Assembly: GCF_017591435.1 (NCBI RefSeq)
Contig: NC_059268.1
Coordinates: 3,421,222-3,485,221 of the forward strand
From: Portunus trituberculatus
Taxonomy: Eukaryota > Arthropoda > Malacostraca > Decapoda > Portunidae
Direction of reading: 5' to 3'
Length of the DNA stretch: 64,000 nucleotides
Shown: one piece after another, positions 39,030 through 49,200 of the stretch
How the letters are laid out: the number at the start of each line of letters is the position of its first letter
How positions within the stretch are numbered: the first letter of the stretch is position 1
Made by a program: the position numbers and the translations under genes
Notes under the pieces: generated by a model
The model's input: only the letters and a program-made list of their open reading frames with translations
The model's database searches: none
What the model was told of the DNA's origin: nothing

Positions 39030-39500
39030 TTTAAATACGGGATCCTCACAATTCGACGGGGTTAGGGCGGTTTTTCATCAGTCAAATCAGCATTTATTAA
39101 GTCGTGAAGCAATTTTTCCCATAAAATACTTAAGAATTAAGGGGGATAGGGACCAACCTCCAGCCTAGACCCCCTCAAAACATCACTATAACCTCTAAAA
39201 AACACTAATTTTATAACTTAAACCAAATCAGAACTATTAAAGGCTTCATTTATATCTAACTTGTTTTATTAAACACATTAGGGTGCTGTACAGTACATTT
39301 TTGGAAATAAAACACTTGCAGTGGTCATGCAGTACTTACTTATCACTGTTCTTCCAAATGGTTGATACTGTTGATCTAGAGACACCCATTTGCACTGCAA
39401 CGACACTGTGACCTTTACCTGCCTCACACTTTCTTATAAGCTCAAGCTTATTAGGGCTAGGAGCTGGAGATAGCTTTCCGTCGTCTTGAGTCAGACGAAA
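39030..39500 (-). pseudogene. Tigger/pogo-type transposase N-terminus (CENP-B-like HTH)
   Basis: The minus strand from about 39480 to 39340 encodes KLELIRKCEAGKGHSVVAVQ followed by MGVSRSTVSTIWKNSDK and a stop. This is the first helix-turn-helix of the CENP-B/Tigger family that binds transposon ends. The sequence at 39038-39064 (GGGATCCTCACAATTCGACGGGG) resembles a Tigger terminus. No matching right terminus was found. Its position between the Penelope RT and endonuclease suggests insertion into that element. Confidence 0.6.
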
Positions 39501-40080
39501 CACGTTTTACTCTAGCGTCAATTTTTAGTCAAAGATCTATGGTTTCTAATTATAAAAGTGTTAATTGGAATGATATTATAATCTCAAATCAATAGAATCT
39601 TGATAAGTACATGTATATATATATTTTTTGTCCTAGCCTAACAGTGAAAAGTAGTTCAGTTTGTTTACATTTCTCTGGGACAGCAACGTTCCAAGGCAGA
39701 ACTTCCAAGGAACAACTGGCCAAGATGAGCAGCTATGTTGTTTATGAGTGGACAAAGCTGTCTGAAGAGTTTCTTGTAGGGAGCATTAAAGGTCAAAAAT
39801 AGCAATGAAAAATTAGCAACGGCTTGCTGGGGGTGAAGGGGCCGCCATGTTTGTTTACAGTTGACAAATGCAACAAAGGCAGAAGCGAGCTTGTGTGTGA
39901 CGACCAGCGTCGACAAAAGTTGACAGTCTTCAGAGACATTCTGGAAGATCTACAATATCCAGGAAAAGAAAAAAAAAAATCTTGACAGAATGCAGCCATG
40001 ACACAGTATGTGCATCCTTGAATTTGTCATGAGCGCTATGAGGACAAAATTATCATCAAGTTGAAGGGCTTAACGAAAAA
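39500..40080. other. Unassigned sequence between Tigger and Penelope fragments
   Basis: A 63-codon plus-strand frame at 39611-39802 is not recognisable. Nothing else supported. Confidence 0.4.
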
Positions 40081-40423
40081 AAGGTGTTTTTTTTTAGTTG
40101 ATTGGCTTTGATGTCATCCATGGTCTTTGTCAGATATCATCTATGTATCTGCAGTCCATTTCTGGTCTGTTGATATTCATGAAACCTTTCTCTTCTAAGC
40201 AGCCTATGAAAAAGTTGGCAAGTAGTAATCCAAGGGGTGAACCCATTGCAACAGTGTCAATCTAGCAGTACTACATCTGTGCAGCACAGGTTCAGTGATG
40301 TCCAGTGAGTGTGTGTAGTTGTTGTGGTACACTCAGTTGATGAGGACATATGTGGCAGCCTTGTCTGCCACATATGTTTGCCCAAGAAGCCAAGAAAACA
40401 CAGAAGTCACATGTCATGTATAG

Positions 40424-41085
40424 GCAGAGATGGGCATGATTAAAAAAAAAAAAAGTTTAATTCCAATTAGCAATTACAATATGATGAAATATGTGATATT
40501 TTTAAAAGCAATTTTCAATGTTTTTAAAGGAAATGTCATCTTTTTCTTAACCTAAATAAGTAATTTTTAACCAATATGAAGACACCAAGCTATTAAGAGC
40601 AAAAATACACATCTTATTGTAATCAAAATGACAAAAGAATTAAACTATACAGTATATATGTATTACACAAAATACACAATAATACTAATATATTCTCTCA
40701 GGAAAAAAAAAGATAGGATATATACCTCGTGATATTTAAAGTTTTCCACTCTGGTTCTATACAGGTGTGGCGTGTCACTTAACTGATATGAGACATGCAA
40801 AAAAAAAAAAAAAAAAAAAAAAATAAATAAATAAAGTATTATACCTACTTTATACTTGTGTAATATAACCTTTTTATTATACGTGATTTAATAATCAAAC
40901 ATGTTTTACACATTATATATAGAGAAAATACAAAAGTGTGAATAGAACAGAATAAAACCAAAAACATTTACTTAGAAAAATAGAAAAAATTACAAAAAAA
41001 ACTGCTACTGCAAAAAAACTAAGAAAATGTTGATCTAGATTAATCACAATTAGCTTTAAATTTTTGACAGCCCAACAGTGATTAT
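40424..41085. mobile_element. Possible hAT-type element, very AT-rich
   Basis: The left boundary reads CAGAGATGGGCATGATTA with AATTCCAATTAGCAATTACA following; the right end contains TTAATCACAATTAGC and a reverse-complement TTGGGCTGTC. The look is hAT-MITE-like, but the termini match poorly and no clear 8-bp duplication was found. Confidence 0.3.
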
Positions 41086-41118
41086 TAGATTTTAGTCCAA
41101 TTTGACTGATTAGAAAAT

Positions 41119-41410
41119 GTGAGCCTATTTAATCAGATTATCAAACCACTCACCTTTATAGGTTTACCTGCAAGCAAGGAAACTGAAGTCCTTCCTTCAT
41201 CCTATATTGTCATAACAACTACAACGTTATCCCAACAAGTAACAGTTCATCTAAATAATAGGGCCATCAAGCAGCACCTACTCGGCAAACACAGCACCAC
41301 CCTTACAAGAAAAGTGCTGGAAAAAATACATAACTAACACATGCAGAGATGTGCAATGCCTCCCTATAATAGAGGCATTATTCATCAAAGAGCTATCACC
41401 AAAACTCAAT
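41119..41410 (+). pseudogene. Penelope-like element 2: GIY-YIG endonuclease end
   Basis: The plus strand encodes SYIVITTTTLSQQVTVHL, AIKQHLLGKHSTTLTRKVLE and, after a frameshift near 41332, CRDVQCLPIIEALFIKELSP ending in a stop at about 41409. This is the C-terminal GIY-YIG nuclease of Penelope-like elements, with the usual YIG replaced by YIV. Its orientation is opposite to Penelope-like element 1. Confidence 0.7.
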
Positions 41411-41803
41411 GTCCAATAAGAAGAACTTTGAGCATTCCCCAGCAGGAGAGGAGCTACCAGCATCAGCCAATCACAGTCCGTGGTGCTCAGCAAGAGTAGC
41501 AGCAATGCCCGTTAATTAGTAGCTAACAGCAGAGCTCAGTCATTCTCATCTCAGACATAGCAAAACCACCACCTTCTCTTCAGCTAGTGATGAAGACTCA
41601 AGGAACTGAAATTGCGATCTAGCACAAAAAATTGCCAGCTTTGGAGAAGTTATCAATCTTATTACTGGAGAGAATAAGACTCTCTTAATGTGTAGAGAAA
41701 ATACTTTTAAGAAAATAACATATGCTGAATTATCCATTACCTTTAATGAAACATGTCTAAGAGAGACTCCTGCCCATTTATACATAATATATATATGTGT
41801 ATA

Positions 41804-42052
41804 CAGTCAACCCTCAGCTATCGCGACTTCGGCTATCTCGTTTTATTGCTATCGCGCACCCATGAAAAGCTGCTAAGATTTCATTATCGCGACCTCAGAT
41901 GCCTGCTATCGTGCGCCCAGCCATGACATCATGGGATATCTGAGCGCTCATTGGCCAAAACCGCCTTCACGCCAAGATCAATTTAGCTATCGCGTTTTCG
42001 GCTATGGCGTGGCTATTTCGGTCCCAATAAGGCACGACCCGAGGGTTAAGTG
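41804..42052. mobile_element. Tigger-type MITE T1
   Basis: The left terminus CAGTCAACCCTCAGCTATCG and the right terminus, reverse-complemented CACTTAACCCTCGGGTCG, are inverted repeats flanked by TA (41802-41803 and 42053-42054). 249 bp, no coding capacity. The right TA is also the left TA of T2. Confidence 0.75.
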
Positions 42053-42319
42053 TACAGTAATACTTCAAGATACGAACGCTCCAACATATGATTGTTTTTA
42101 TATACGACGAAAAATTTCTTATAATTTATGCCTCAAAATATGAAGATATTTTTAAGATACAAATAGCCATCGGTAGGTGGCGCAGCGATTGCTCGGCTAC
42201 CCATGTCCACCAGAACATTCATTTCGCGTTGTGTATCGTTGTTCATCCTTTGTGCATGTATATGTCTGTGCTCCTCGACAGTGTGTATTTTTTCTTAAGT
42301 TTTGTGAACTCAAGACTTC

Positions 42320-42709
42320 ATGATCATGGGTTTCAAAAGTAAAAATAAGAAGGCTAAAAAGAAAAAACTTACAAGAGTCTCGCACTGGATATTATACAAG
42401 ATAATTGCAAAATATGAACATGGTGTGCATATCTGTGACTTGGGCCTGTGCACTAACACTAGTAGTAACTGTAAAGTCAAACCATTGTTGGTGTATCATT
42501 CTGAGAACCCCAGGGCCTTTAAAGCACATAAGATGTTAGAAGAGAAACTCCAGGTCATGGGGCGTGCCAACAGTAAGGCATGGGTAACTCACCAATTCTT
42601 CCTCCATACTACATATACGAAGTTCTATCACAGTGTTGGTAAGTACGAATGTAAGTTGGGAGTTTTTGCTCACGCTAACTCAGCAGGTTTGGCGAGAAAC
42701 ACAAAATAG
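42320..42709 (+). pseudogene. Tigger transposase, internally deleted (HTH joined to catalytic-domain part)
   Basis: A 129-codon frame has a lysine-rich start, then LYKIIAKYEHGVHICDLG and NTSSN, which match the CENP-B-type helix-turn-helix. It continues directly with KPLLVYHSENPRAFKAH and GRANSKAWVTHQFF, which come from the DDE region of Tigger transposases. The DNA-binding second HTH and first catalytic aspartate region between them are missing, so the frame is a deletion product. It should bind DNA at best. Confidence 0.7.
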
Positions 42710-43287
42710 CCTGTATTCACATACTGATTACACTTGGAAATTCAATAAACGAGTGAGTACAAATGATGTCTACAAGCAACTCTTTCTCTTTGCAATGCAA
42801 AAAAAAACAGAAGTCTCTAGATGCTATGGTTAACAAAATATCACAGGTTGAGTGAGGTGGTATCATCGGTGTTCATGGCCTTGCGTCCGATCGGGTTTAG
42901 CGGCCTTGGCTCGAGCGATAGAAAACGGGCCCCTTGTATCTCTCTCTCTCTCCTGTTCTGATACCACTCTCATTCAAATGTTGTCTCCCCGCTACATGGC
43001 AAGAAACCCAAGGTGTAGATGTAAGGCGCGCAGGAGAGGTGGCGAAATCAGACACTGTGAAATCACTGTTGCTACTACCATCCATCGTGGGAGTTTGTGA
43101 CACAGTGATGTATAGCATATGTTTACTGATGAATGTTGCCAGCTCACAAGCAAAGAAGACGGGAAGAAAATAGCCAAAATATAGCCCAAAAACGCCAAAA
43201 CGTCTATTGACATGCACCGGTCTTGCGTGATGAACGTCTATCAACGTGTCCTGAGTTTTGTGGGTTAAGTTGTTATTTGGGGCAATA
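42710..43287. other. T2 interior of unknown origin
   Basis: No recognised domain. Includes a short CT tract near 42940. Confidence 0.4.
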
Positions 43288-43559
43288 TACACTGCTGGTC
43301 AGAGCAGAAGGTGCGAAAGGGACCATGACTTCCACTCGAACCAAATTTCATTCATCCCTTCTTAACTCTTAAACATACAGCATTATTCGCTGTATGTCGC
43401 TATCTGACAACTCTGCAGCTCTAGTAGTCAAAGTAGATGATATGTTTCCTTAGTCAACGCCTGTGGATCGTGTGCTTGAATTTGAATTTTCTTTCATCCC
43501 CCTCACGGCCCCTTTTTGTGGATGCGTGAGCTTACCATTGTGCCCTGTTACTACCTATT

Positions 43560-43757
43560 ATGGGACCTAGGAAACTAATTAGTAAGGCCCAAATCTCAGT
43601 CATTTGTGCCTTAGTGAAGGAGAATAAGTCAAATCAAGAAATTGCCGCAAACACTGGCATAGCTCTCAGAACTGTTCAACGTTGGACCAAAATTTATCGT
43701 GAGGAAGAGACGCTTCGCCACCACCTTATAACCCTGAAGGGCGTAAGCGCACTGTGA
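43560..43757 (+). pseudogene. Tc1-family transposase, N-terminal HTH part
   Basis: Begins MGPRKLISKAQISVICALVK, then NKSNQEIAANTGIALRTVQRW, a Tc1-type paired-like helix-turn-helix for binding the inverted repeats. The frame is lost after about 60 codons; related sequence continues in other frames to 43890. Confidence 0.75.
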
Positions 43758-43893
43758 CCCAGAGAACTGAACGTTATTCAAAGACAGCTTGAGGCCAACC
43801 CTCACATACATAGCAAGGAACTTAAGGCCAGGAACTCTCTTTGCTGTCTGGGGTGATTGAAAGGACTGTACGGAGATATGTGAAAGGCGACAT

Positions 43894-44121
43894 GTGATAC
43901 CGGAGTTGCCGCGCAGTTTCAAAACCTTGCTTCACACAATGGTCACCGTAACAGTAGGCTTGCATTTTGTGTCTCAGCACAAAGATTGGGACTTAGGTAA
44001 GTGGCGTAGGGTACTTTGGTCAGATGAGGCAAGCTTTCAGGTTACAGACAACCAGAAAAACCGTGTGTACCGCAGACCCGGTAGTAACCAGTTACAATCC
44101 ACGCTACACAACACACATTAA
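43894..44121 (+). pseudogene. Tc1-family transposase, first catalytic segment
   Basis: Contains DLGKWRRVLWSDEASFQV, the first catalytic aspartate box, then NRVYRRPG. The frame ends at a stop before the WGCFS box that follows in a new frame. Confidence 0.75.
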
Positions 44122-44133
44122 AACCCAGATTCT

Positions 44134-44154
44134 TTGATGGCGTGGGGTTGTTTT

Positions 44155-44190
<36 letters not shown>

Positions 44191-44613
44191 TATGGTCTTG
44201 GAAAATTAGTGTTTTTGCCTAAGAATGTTCGTATGAACCAAAATAACTACTTTGATCTAATTCTAGATGAGTTAGATGAGTGTATGGAAAAGTGCAATGC
44301 TGATACCTTCATGCAAGATGGTGCACCGTGCCATACGGCAAAGTTAATTGTTGACTGGTTTGATTTCTGCAATGTCAGCCTTTTAAAACCTTGGCCCGCA
44401 AATTCGCCAGACCTTAACCCTATAGAAAATCTCTGGGCGTACATAAAACTGAAGCTAAAGGAGAGAGATACCTCCTCCCTCCCACGCCTCCAAGCCACTA
44501 TTCAGAACATATGGGAGAATATTGACGCTCAATATCTCCACCACTTAGGCGATTCACTTCCCAAGAGACTCGAAAAGGTCAAGAAGGCACGAGGGCACCC
44601 TATCAATTACTAG
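44134..44613 (+). pseudogene. Tc1-family transposase, catalytic C-terminal part (DD35E)
   Basis: 159 codons: MMAWGCFS, a run of phenylalanines encoded by a long T tract at about 44157-44187 that replaces the usual glycine-rich turn, FMQDGAPCHTAK with the second aspartate, and NSPDLNPIENLWAYIK with the glutamate. I count 35 residues between that aspartate and glutamate, one more than the classical Tc1 DD34E. The end PKRLEKVKKARGHPINY is the normal Tc1-type terminus. The T-tract expansion and upstream frameshifts should prevent activity. Confidence 0.8.
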
Positions 44614-44825
44614 TTTAGGTGAATACCCTCATTGAAACATATTTTCTGTCATTAAAATCCTTCACAGGATGTCACAGGTACTGCGCCTTCTGACCAGCAA
44701 TGTAGTACATTTATATCATGCATACAATAAACATTATATTTATCTTATATTGAATCTATATTTGATTGGTATTTAAAGCATGTTAATTTTTTTGGGGGGT
44801 AAATTCATATCACTAGAACAAATTA

Positions 44826-45914
44826 CAGTAAAACCTCAGCTCACACCATAATTCGTTCCTAAATCCTGTTCATCACTCAATTTGTTCGTCCCCTGAATCA
44901 ATTTTTCCCATAAGAATGTATTGAAATATCATTAATCCGTTCCAGACCTAAAAAAAAATCATACTTTTGTCCATAAAACCCGTTCAAAATAGACCTTTAA
45001 TGTATGCATGACATGAACGAAATAATTATAGAAAGCCTAAATTGTTTTACTTACCTGAATGCTATCTAAATGATAATAAAATTAATAAAAAAGAAAATGT
45101 TATTAATTACTTGAGAGACTGGACGTTGATGGCATGATGGAATGGAGGAGACGAGGATGGGGAGGAAGATAGAAAAGATCCGAGAAGACAGTCATGAGAG
45201 AGGACTTAGGATGTGCGCAGCGTGCCAGAGCTACACAACAGCTGTGTAGCGTCACAAGGCAGTGCCGCTATGTGGGGCCCGTTATAGTGAACATCGGCGT
45301 GGGAAACATGGAAAGATTGCCAGTCTTCGTCTCTGCCTTGGAAGACCCTTGCCTGCTGGGGATTGACTTCCTCACGCATGTGGGAGCAAGTTTGGACTTC
45401 CAAGAAGGGAAGTTAAAGGTACGTGGCCAGGAAGTTCCTTTGATCCTCGGAGGTGATGCTCAGTGTGAGAGGAGCGGGCAGTACAGCGGTGTTCCTTGCC
45501 AGGTGAACGAGGAAACAGCTGCAATGGATGTGCCACAATCTGCAGTACCTGGACATGGCCAGGATGATGATGACTGGAACGCTAAGAGCCACCAGAGCAG
45601 CGAGGATAACGCCGAGGAAGCTACAGTAGAGCGCGCCGGTAACATCACCATGCCCAGGAAAAACAGGAGAAAATCGTGGTGGCACGGAGATTAAGTTATG
45701 TAATATTTTTTGTATGTTCCTGTATCTATTTTCTTTTGTGCTTATGTTTTGTTTTGTTGTTGTGTGATAGCCGGATTGGCTATCACACAAACGGCTCACA
45801 ACGCGTTCGTCCCCCGAAATATCGTTCGTCCCCTGGGTCGATATATTGACAAATTTTTTGGTCGTCTCCCGAATTGTTCATCCCTAGAAACGTTCATCAA
45901 GCGAGGTTTTACTG
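44826..45914 (+). mobile_element. Tigger-type element T3 carrying a Ty3/gypsy protease fragment
   Basis: The left end CAGTAAAACCTCAGCTCACA and the right end, reverse-complemented CAGTAAAACCTCGCTTGATG, are inverted repeats with TA on both sides. The interior has no Tigger coding sequence but holds an open retroelement-derived frame at 45194-45694. A 13-bp-arm hairpin lies at 45760-45790. Either T3 captured retroelement DNA or a gypsy fragment integrated into it. Confidence 0.7.
45194..45694 (+). pseudogene. Ty3/gypsy retropepsin C-terminal fragment inside T3
   Basis: A 166-codon open frame. Residues ~25-90 (VGPVIVNIGVGN, LPVFVSALEDPCLLGIDFL, ASLDFQEGKLKV) match the second half of gypsy-class aspartic proteases, including the hydrophobic LLG motif. 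The catalytic DT/SG box and reverse transcriptase are absent. The rest is hydrophilic and acidic, like a protease-RT linker. An intact frame without an active site is most easily a recent fragment. The retroelement origin is well supported; any function is not. Confidence 0.65.
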
Positions 45915-46036
45915 TAATTCTATTTCCATTAATTTCTATGGGAAAAATTGATTCCATATGATTTTATTTATATACAACGATCGTCATGGAACTAATTATA
46001 TTCTTAAGTCAAAGTACCACTGTATATATACATATA

Positions 46037-46933
46037 CAGGCAAACCCCGCTTAACGAAGGGATTATGTTCCTAAAAAACCCTTCGTTAAGTGAAATTTCG
46101 TTAAGCAAACCGATTATAACAAGTTTAACCCCTGACTTGAACTTCCATTGAGTAAACAAAGCGAGAGTGCATCATAATACAGTGAAATGTTTAATGAAAG
46201 TAAAAGTTATGAAGTTAAACATTTAGGCAGTTTAATTTGTCATTATAATGTACACCAATGTATGTATGTATGTTGATCTTAAATTTATGAAGGGAGGAAG
46301 AGTGAAACGGTAAAGACACAACCAGCAACCTGTGGAATCTAAACAAAGGGCGCATCATTGTACCACATACAAAACTTATGTACCACATTTCCTCAAGGCT
46401 TTCCATTTTATCCATTGTAGAGTCATGAGTTCAGGTGGTTCTTTTAGCTTGCAAGGAAGATACGGTCTCACCAGCCTTCTTAATAAAGTCTGCTGACTTG
46501 AAAACAGTAGACAGTAGATTGAGTCAAGATGGTGGCGAGCAATGCTATTAGTTTTCTCGCCTCTCGTGTCTGTGAATAATATCCAGCTTCACTTCAAGAG
46601 TAAGAGACTTCCTGGTCCTTTTAGCAATGCTATGCGACATTGCAGGGCATTTTGGTGGTAAGTTGAGTGAGAGAAGACAAGCTGCTGCTGACGCTGTTAT
46701 TGTTTTGAACAGGGGGTAGTGAGTGGTGCGGGTGTTGTCCACGAGAGGCAATGGTGTATTCAAAAGCCTGTCGGCTTGCGTGATATGGCGGGGCTTTCAA
46801 ACTTGGAAAAAATTACCTGGATAAAACTTCGTTAAAGCGAGTTTGGTGTTTGTGAAACGAGCAGATGGTAATAAAATGAAACCTTCGTTGTAGCGAAATT
46901 TTGTTGTGTGAACCTCCGTTAAACAGGGGTTGC

Positions 46934-46936
<3 letters not shown>
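46037..46936 (-). mobile_element. Tigger-type element T4
   Basis: The ends CAGGCAAACCCCGCTTAACG and, right reverse-complemented, CAGGCAACCCCTGTTTAACG are near-perfect inverted repeats with TA on each side. The minus strand at 46548-46763 ends with KRTRKSLTLEVKLDIIHRHE, a CENP-B-type HTH start; further down, about 46500-46380, ADFIKKAGETVSSLQAKRT continues the same protein in another frame. Internally deleted, 900 bp. Confidence 0.8.
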
Positions 46937-46978
<42 letters not shown>

Positions 46979-46981
<3 letters not shown>

Positions 46982-47907
46982 TAAAGTCCCGGGTTACGTC
47001 GGTCTCGAGTTACGTCAAACTCATAGTTACTTCAGTCCACTATAAGGCAATTTAAGATTAAAAAAAATGAAAATTTATAAATTGTAAAGTGCGGGATTTA
47101 TTGTTATTGTTGGTGGTTGCCCGCCAAACCGCCCGCCTCACGCTTGAATACAATAACACCCTGCCTCAGTTCCACCACACCATCGTCCCTGGCAAGAGTG
47201 TTATCCTACTTCTGCGTTTACTGACTCAAGTTCTTAGTATCTTGCTCAATGGCACCAAAGAGAAAACTTCTTAGTGACAGCAGTGATGCTAAGAAAAGGA
47301 AAACCATTATGCTACAAGAAAAAGAGGACATAATTAAAAGACATGAGAAGGGAGGCAGCAGCTGTGTGTGAGGGAGGAAGAAGAATGGGAAGCCCGTTAC
47401 CATGACAACGGGAGGTTGACGACCTTGAGGGCTCGCACACCCATCACAACAATAACAACTCCGGATCCTTCGTCTGGGCCACACGACACTCGCAGCTCAC
47501 TTGCACCATCTGCGCCTGTCTGCTGATCCCTATTGCATTTCCTGCCCCGCTGCCCACGCTTCTACTCCCACCGCACTGCACTACGCTCCCAGCTGTCCCC
47601 CCTGGGCGTCACAACATTCGACCTGCCCACCCTCCTGACGGCCTCAGGCGTCCACCTCTCTCGGCAACCTGCAGTCCTTCGCATTCGTGGCCCTAATCAA
47701 CAACAAAAACAAACTTGTGTTTCATATTCCTACGTAGTTGTAAATAATATAACAATATAACCTTTAACTTACCTGAATGGCCATAAACAATGATTGGTTG
47801 AAAACTCGATAATATGCTTTGAAATGTACGGAAACTCGAGTTACGTACAAAATCGACTTACGTCATGTTTCAGGAACGTAACTCTGACGTAAACCGAGAC
47901 CTTACTG
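46979..47907 (+). mobile_element. Tigger-type element T5 with a LINE fragment inside
   Basis: The ends CAGTAAAGTCCCGGGTTACG and, right reverse-complemented, CAGTAAGGTCTCGGTTTACG are inverted repeats flanked by TA. At 47249-47370 the plus strand encodes MAPKRKLLSDSSDAKKRKT and KEDIIKRHEKGG, a CENP-B-type HTH start ending in a stop. At about 47490-47700 a LINE ORF2 ending is present (CTICACLADPYC in one frame; HFLPRCPRFYSHRTALRSQL in the next). Confidence 0.75.
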
Positions 47908-47939
<32 letters not shown>

Positions 47940-47943
<4 letters not shown>

Positions 47944-48060
47944 GGCACCTAAAGATACAAGCATCTCGTTTTACGAGCAGATTGGGTTACAAGCAACACT
48001 GTGGTTAACTTGCATGGTTCCCGCCGCTGCGTGATGATGAATCACGCTCTTAGTATACAC
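47940..48060 (+). mobile_element. Tigger-type left end T6, truncated
   Basis: CAGTGGCACCTAAAGATACA and the following TCTCGTTTTACGAGCAGATT look like a Tigger terminus beside an (AC)n array. No matching right end was found. Confidence 0.4.
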
Positions 48061-48096
48061 ACACACACTTATCTCCATTCATCCAGTCTCATAACC

Positions 48097-48139
<43 letters not shown>

Positions 48140-48229
48140 ACACACACAATACAACTCAAATAATCTGTGCTTTCTCCTTTTTTTTTCGTTTACTCACTCA
48201 CACACACGCATTTTATTCATAGCTCCACG

Positions 48230-49107
48230 GGAGAACAATCCAAGTGCCATCCCCAGTGAAAACGTGTACAGGTAACTCTCGATTTACGTGATAGATGCAT
48301 TCCAAAAGGCATCGTGTATATCAAAATTTGCGTAAAACAAACTTGTAATTCTCATAAGAAACAAAAGATAATTGGGGGGATGAGGGATGTGGTCCAAAAA
48401 AAATTCGTACAAAATACTCTATTTATTTGGCTAAATTAACATGTTTTTATTATTTACCATTCTAAATACTAGAAGTGTATTTAAAGTAAAAGGAAAAACA
48501 AGAAATAATAAGAGAAAGCAAAAAATAATAAGAGAAAACAACAAAAAGAATACGTAAACACAACACTCACTGCATCACTGCCTTCACCACTCACACCACA
48601 GTCAGTCATCATCTTCCTCTGAGCTTTTCCACTTTATCAAAAATCCACTTATCAAAAATAACCCCACAGTATAAAAGTAAACACTAGTAAAAAAAATAAA
48701 CGTAGGATGCCAATGTCTTCACCCCTCACAAGCACTCACCGTCGCTGTCCACTCTCTGGCACACAGTTTGAAATTGTGTTTGGCGCTCAGTTTGAAAGTG
48801 CGGTTGGGCCAAATCAAATCGCGTATAAGCAAACGATCGCGCAAATTGAATTATAATATTTTTTCGGTCGCATATTAACAAAAACGCGTAAATTAAACAC
48901 GCGTAAATCAAGAGTTACTTGTATTCCCGCGCAAAAGGGAGTTCAAGGCGTTTCTTCCACTAGATACACATTGAATTGAAGTTTAGACCGTATTGTCATG
49001 GAGAGAGAGAATAAACTAAGCACCAACTACTGGAAAAGGACACCTTGAGCTCCTGTTTGCGCGGGAATACACATTTTCACTGGGGATGGCACTTGGATTG
49101 TTCTCCC
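48230..49107. repeat. Palindromic element (~72-bp arms) split by T7
   Basis: The left arm (48230-48268 plus 48924-48956) is the reverse complement of 49036-49107 once T7 is removed. Shared core: GGGAGAACAATCCAAGTGCC and CCCAGTGAAAA, then TTCCCGCGCAAA. The right arm preserves the uninterrupted version of the site that T7 entered on the left arm. Confidence 0.85.
48269..48921. mobile_element. Tigger-type MITE T7
   Basis: 653 bp. The left CAGGTAACTCTCGATTTACG and the right, reverse-complemented CAAGTAACTCTTGATTTACG, are inverted repeats with TA on each side. Comparing the two arms of the host palindrome shows the empty site GTGTATTCCC, so the TA duplication is directly demonstrated. No coding frame recognised. 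Confidence 0.85.
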
Positions 49108-49117
49108 ACAAAGCAAG

Positions 49118-49120
<3 letters not shown>

Positions 49121-49198
<78 letters not shown>
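49121..49198. repeat. (TA)n microsatellite
   Basis: Pure TA array downstream of the palindromic element. A similar array at 46937-46978 separates T4 and T5. Confidence 0.96.

Positions 49199-49199
<1 letters not shown>

Positions 49200-49200
<1 letters not shown>

Larger units (their letters stand above)
38858..40420 (-). mobile_element. Penelope-like element 1 (RT core and endonuclease end), interrupted
   Basis: On the minus strand about 40260-40130 encodes TVAMGSPLGLLLANFF, then KGFMNINRPEMDC and RYIDDI followed by a stop, which are the Penelope reverse transcriptase motifs. At 39026 down to 38858 is the endonuclease end (EALFIR region plus its 3' UTR), related to the plus-strand copy at 41337-41515. 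A Tigger-type fragment lies between the two parts. A perfect 13-bp-arm palindrome (ACATATGTGGCAG) lies at 40345-40376. Confidence 0.7.
43290..44702 (+). mobile_element. Tc1/mariner element with DD35E-spaced transposase
   Basis: Inverted repeats CACTGCTGGTCAGAGCAGAAG and, right end reverse-complemented, CATTGCTGGTCAGAAGGCGC; TA on both sides (43288-43289, 44703-44704). 1413 bp, a full-size Tc1-like element. Three open pieces cover DNA-binding and catalytic parts of one transposase. Nested in T2. Confidence 0.85.
42055..46022 (+). mobile_element. Tigger element T2, host of two nested transposons
   Basis: The left end CAGTAATACTTCAAGATACG pairs with the right end, reverse-complemented CAGTGGTACTTTGACTTAAG; subterminal AT-rich sequence also matches loosely, and TA flanks both ends (42053-42054, 46023-46024). 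It carries a fused fragment of Tigger transposase at 42320-42709. A Tc1-family element sits at 43290-44702 and Tigger-type element T3 at 44826-45914. Joining these ends over nested insertions is inference. Confidence 0.6.
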
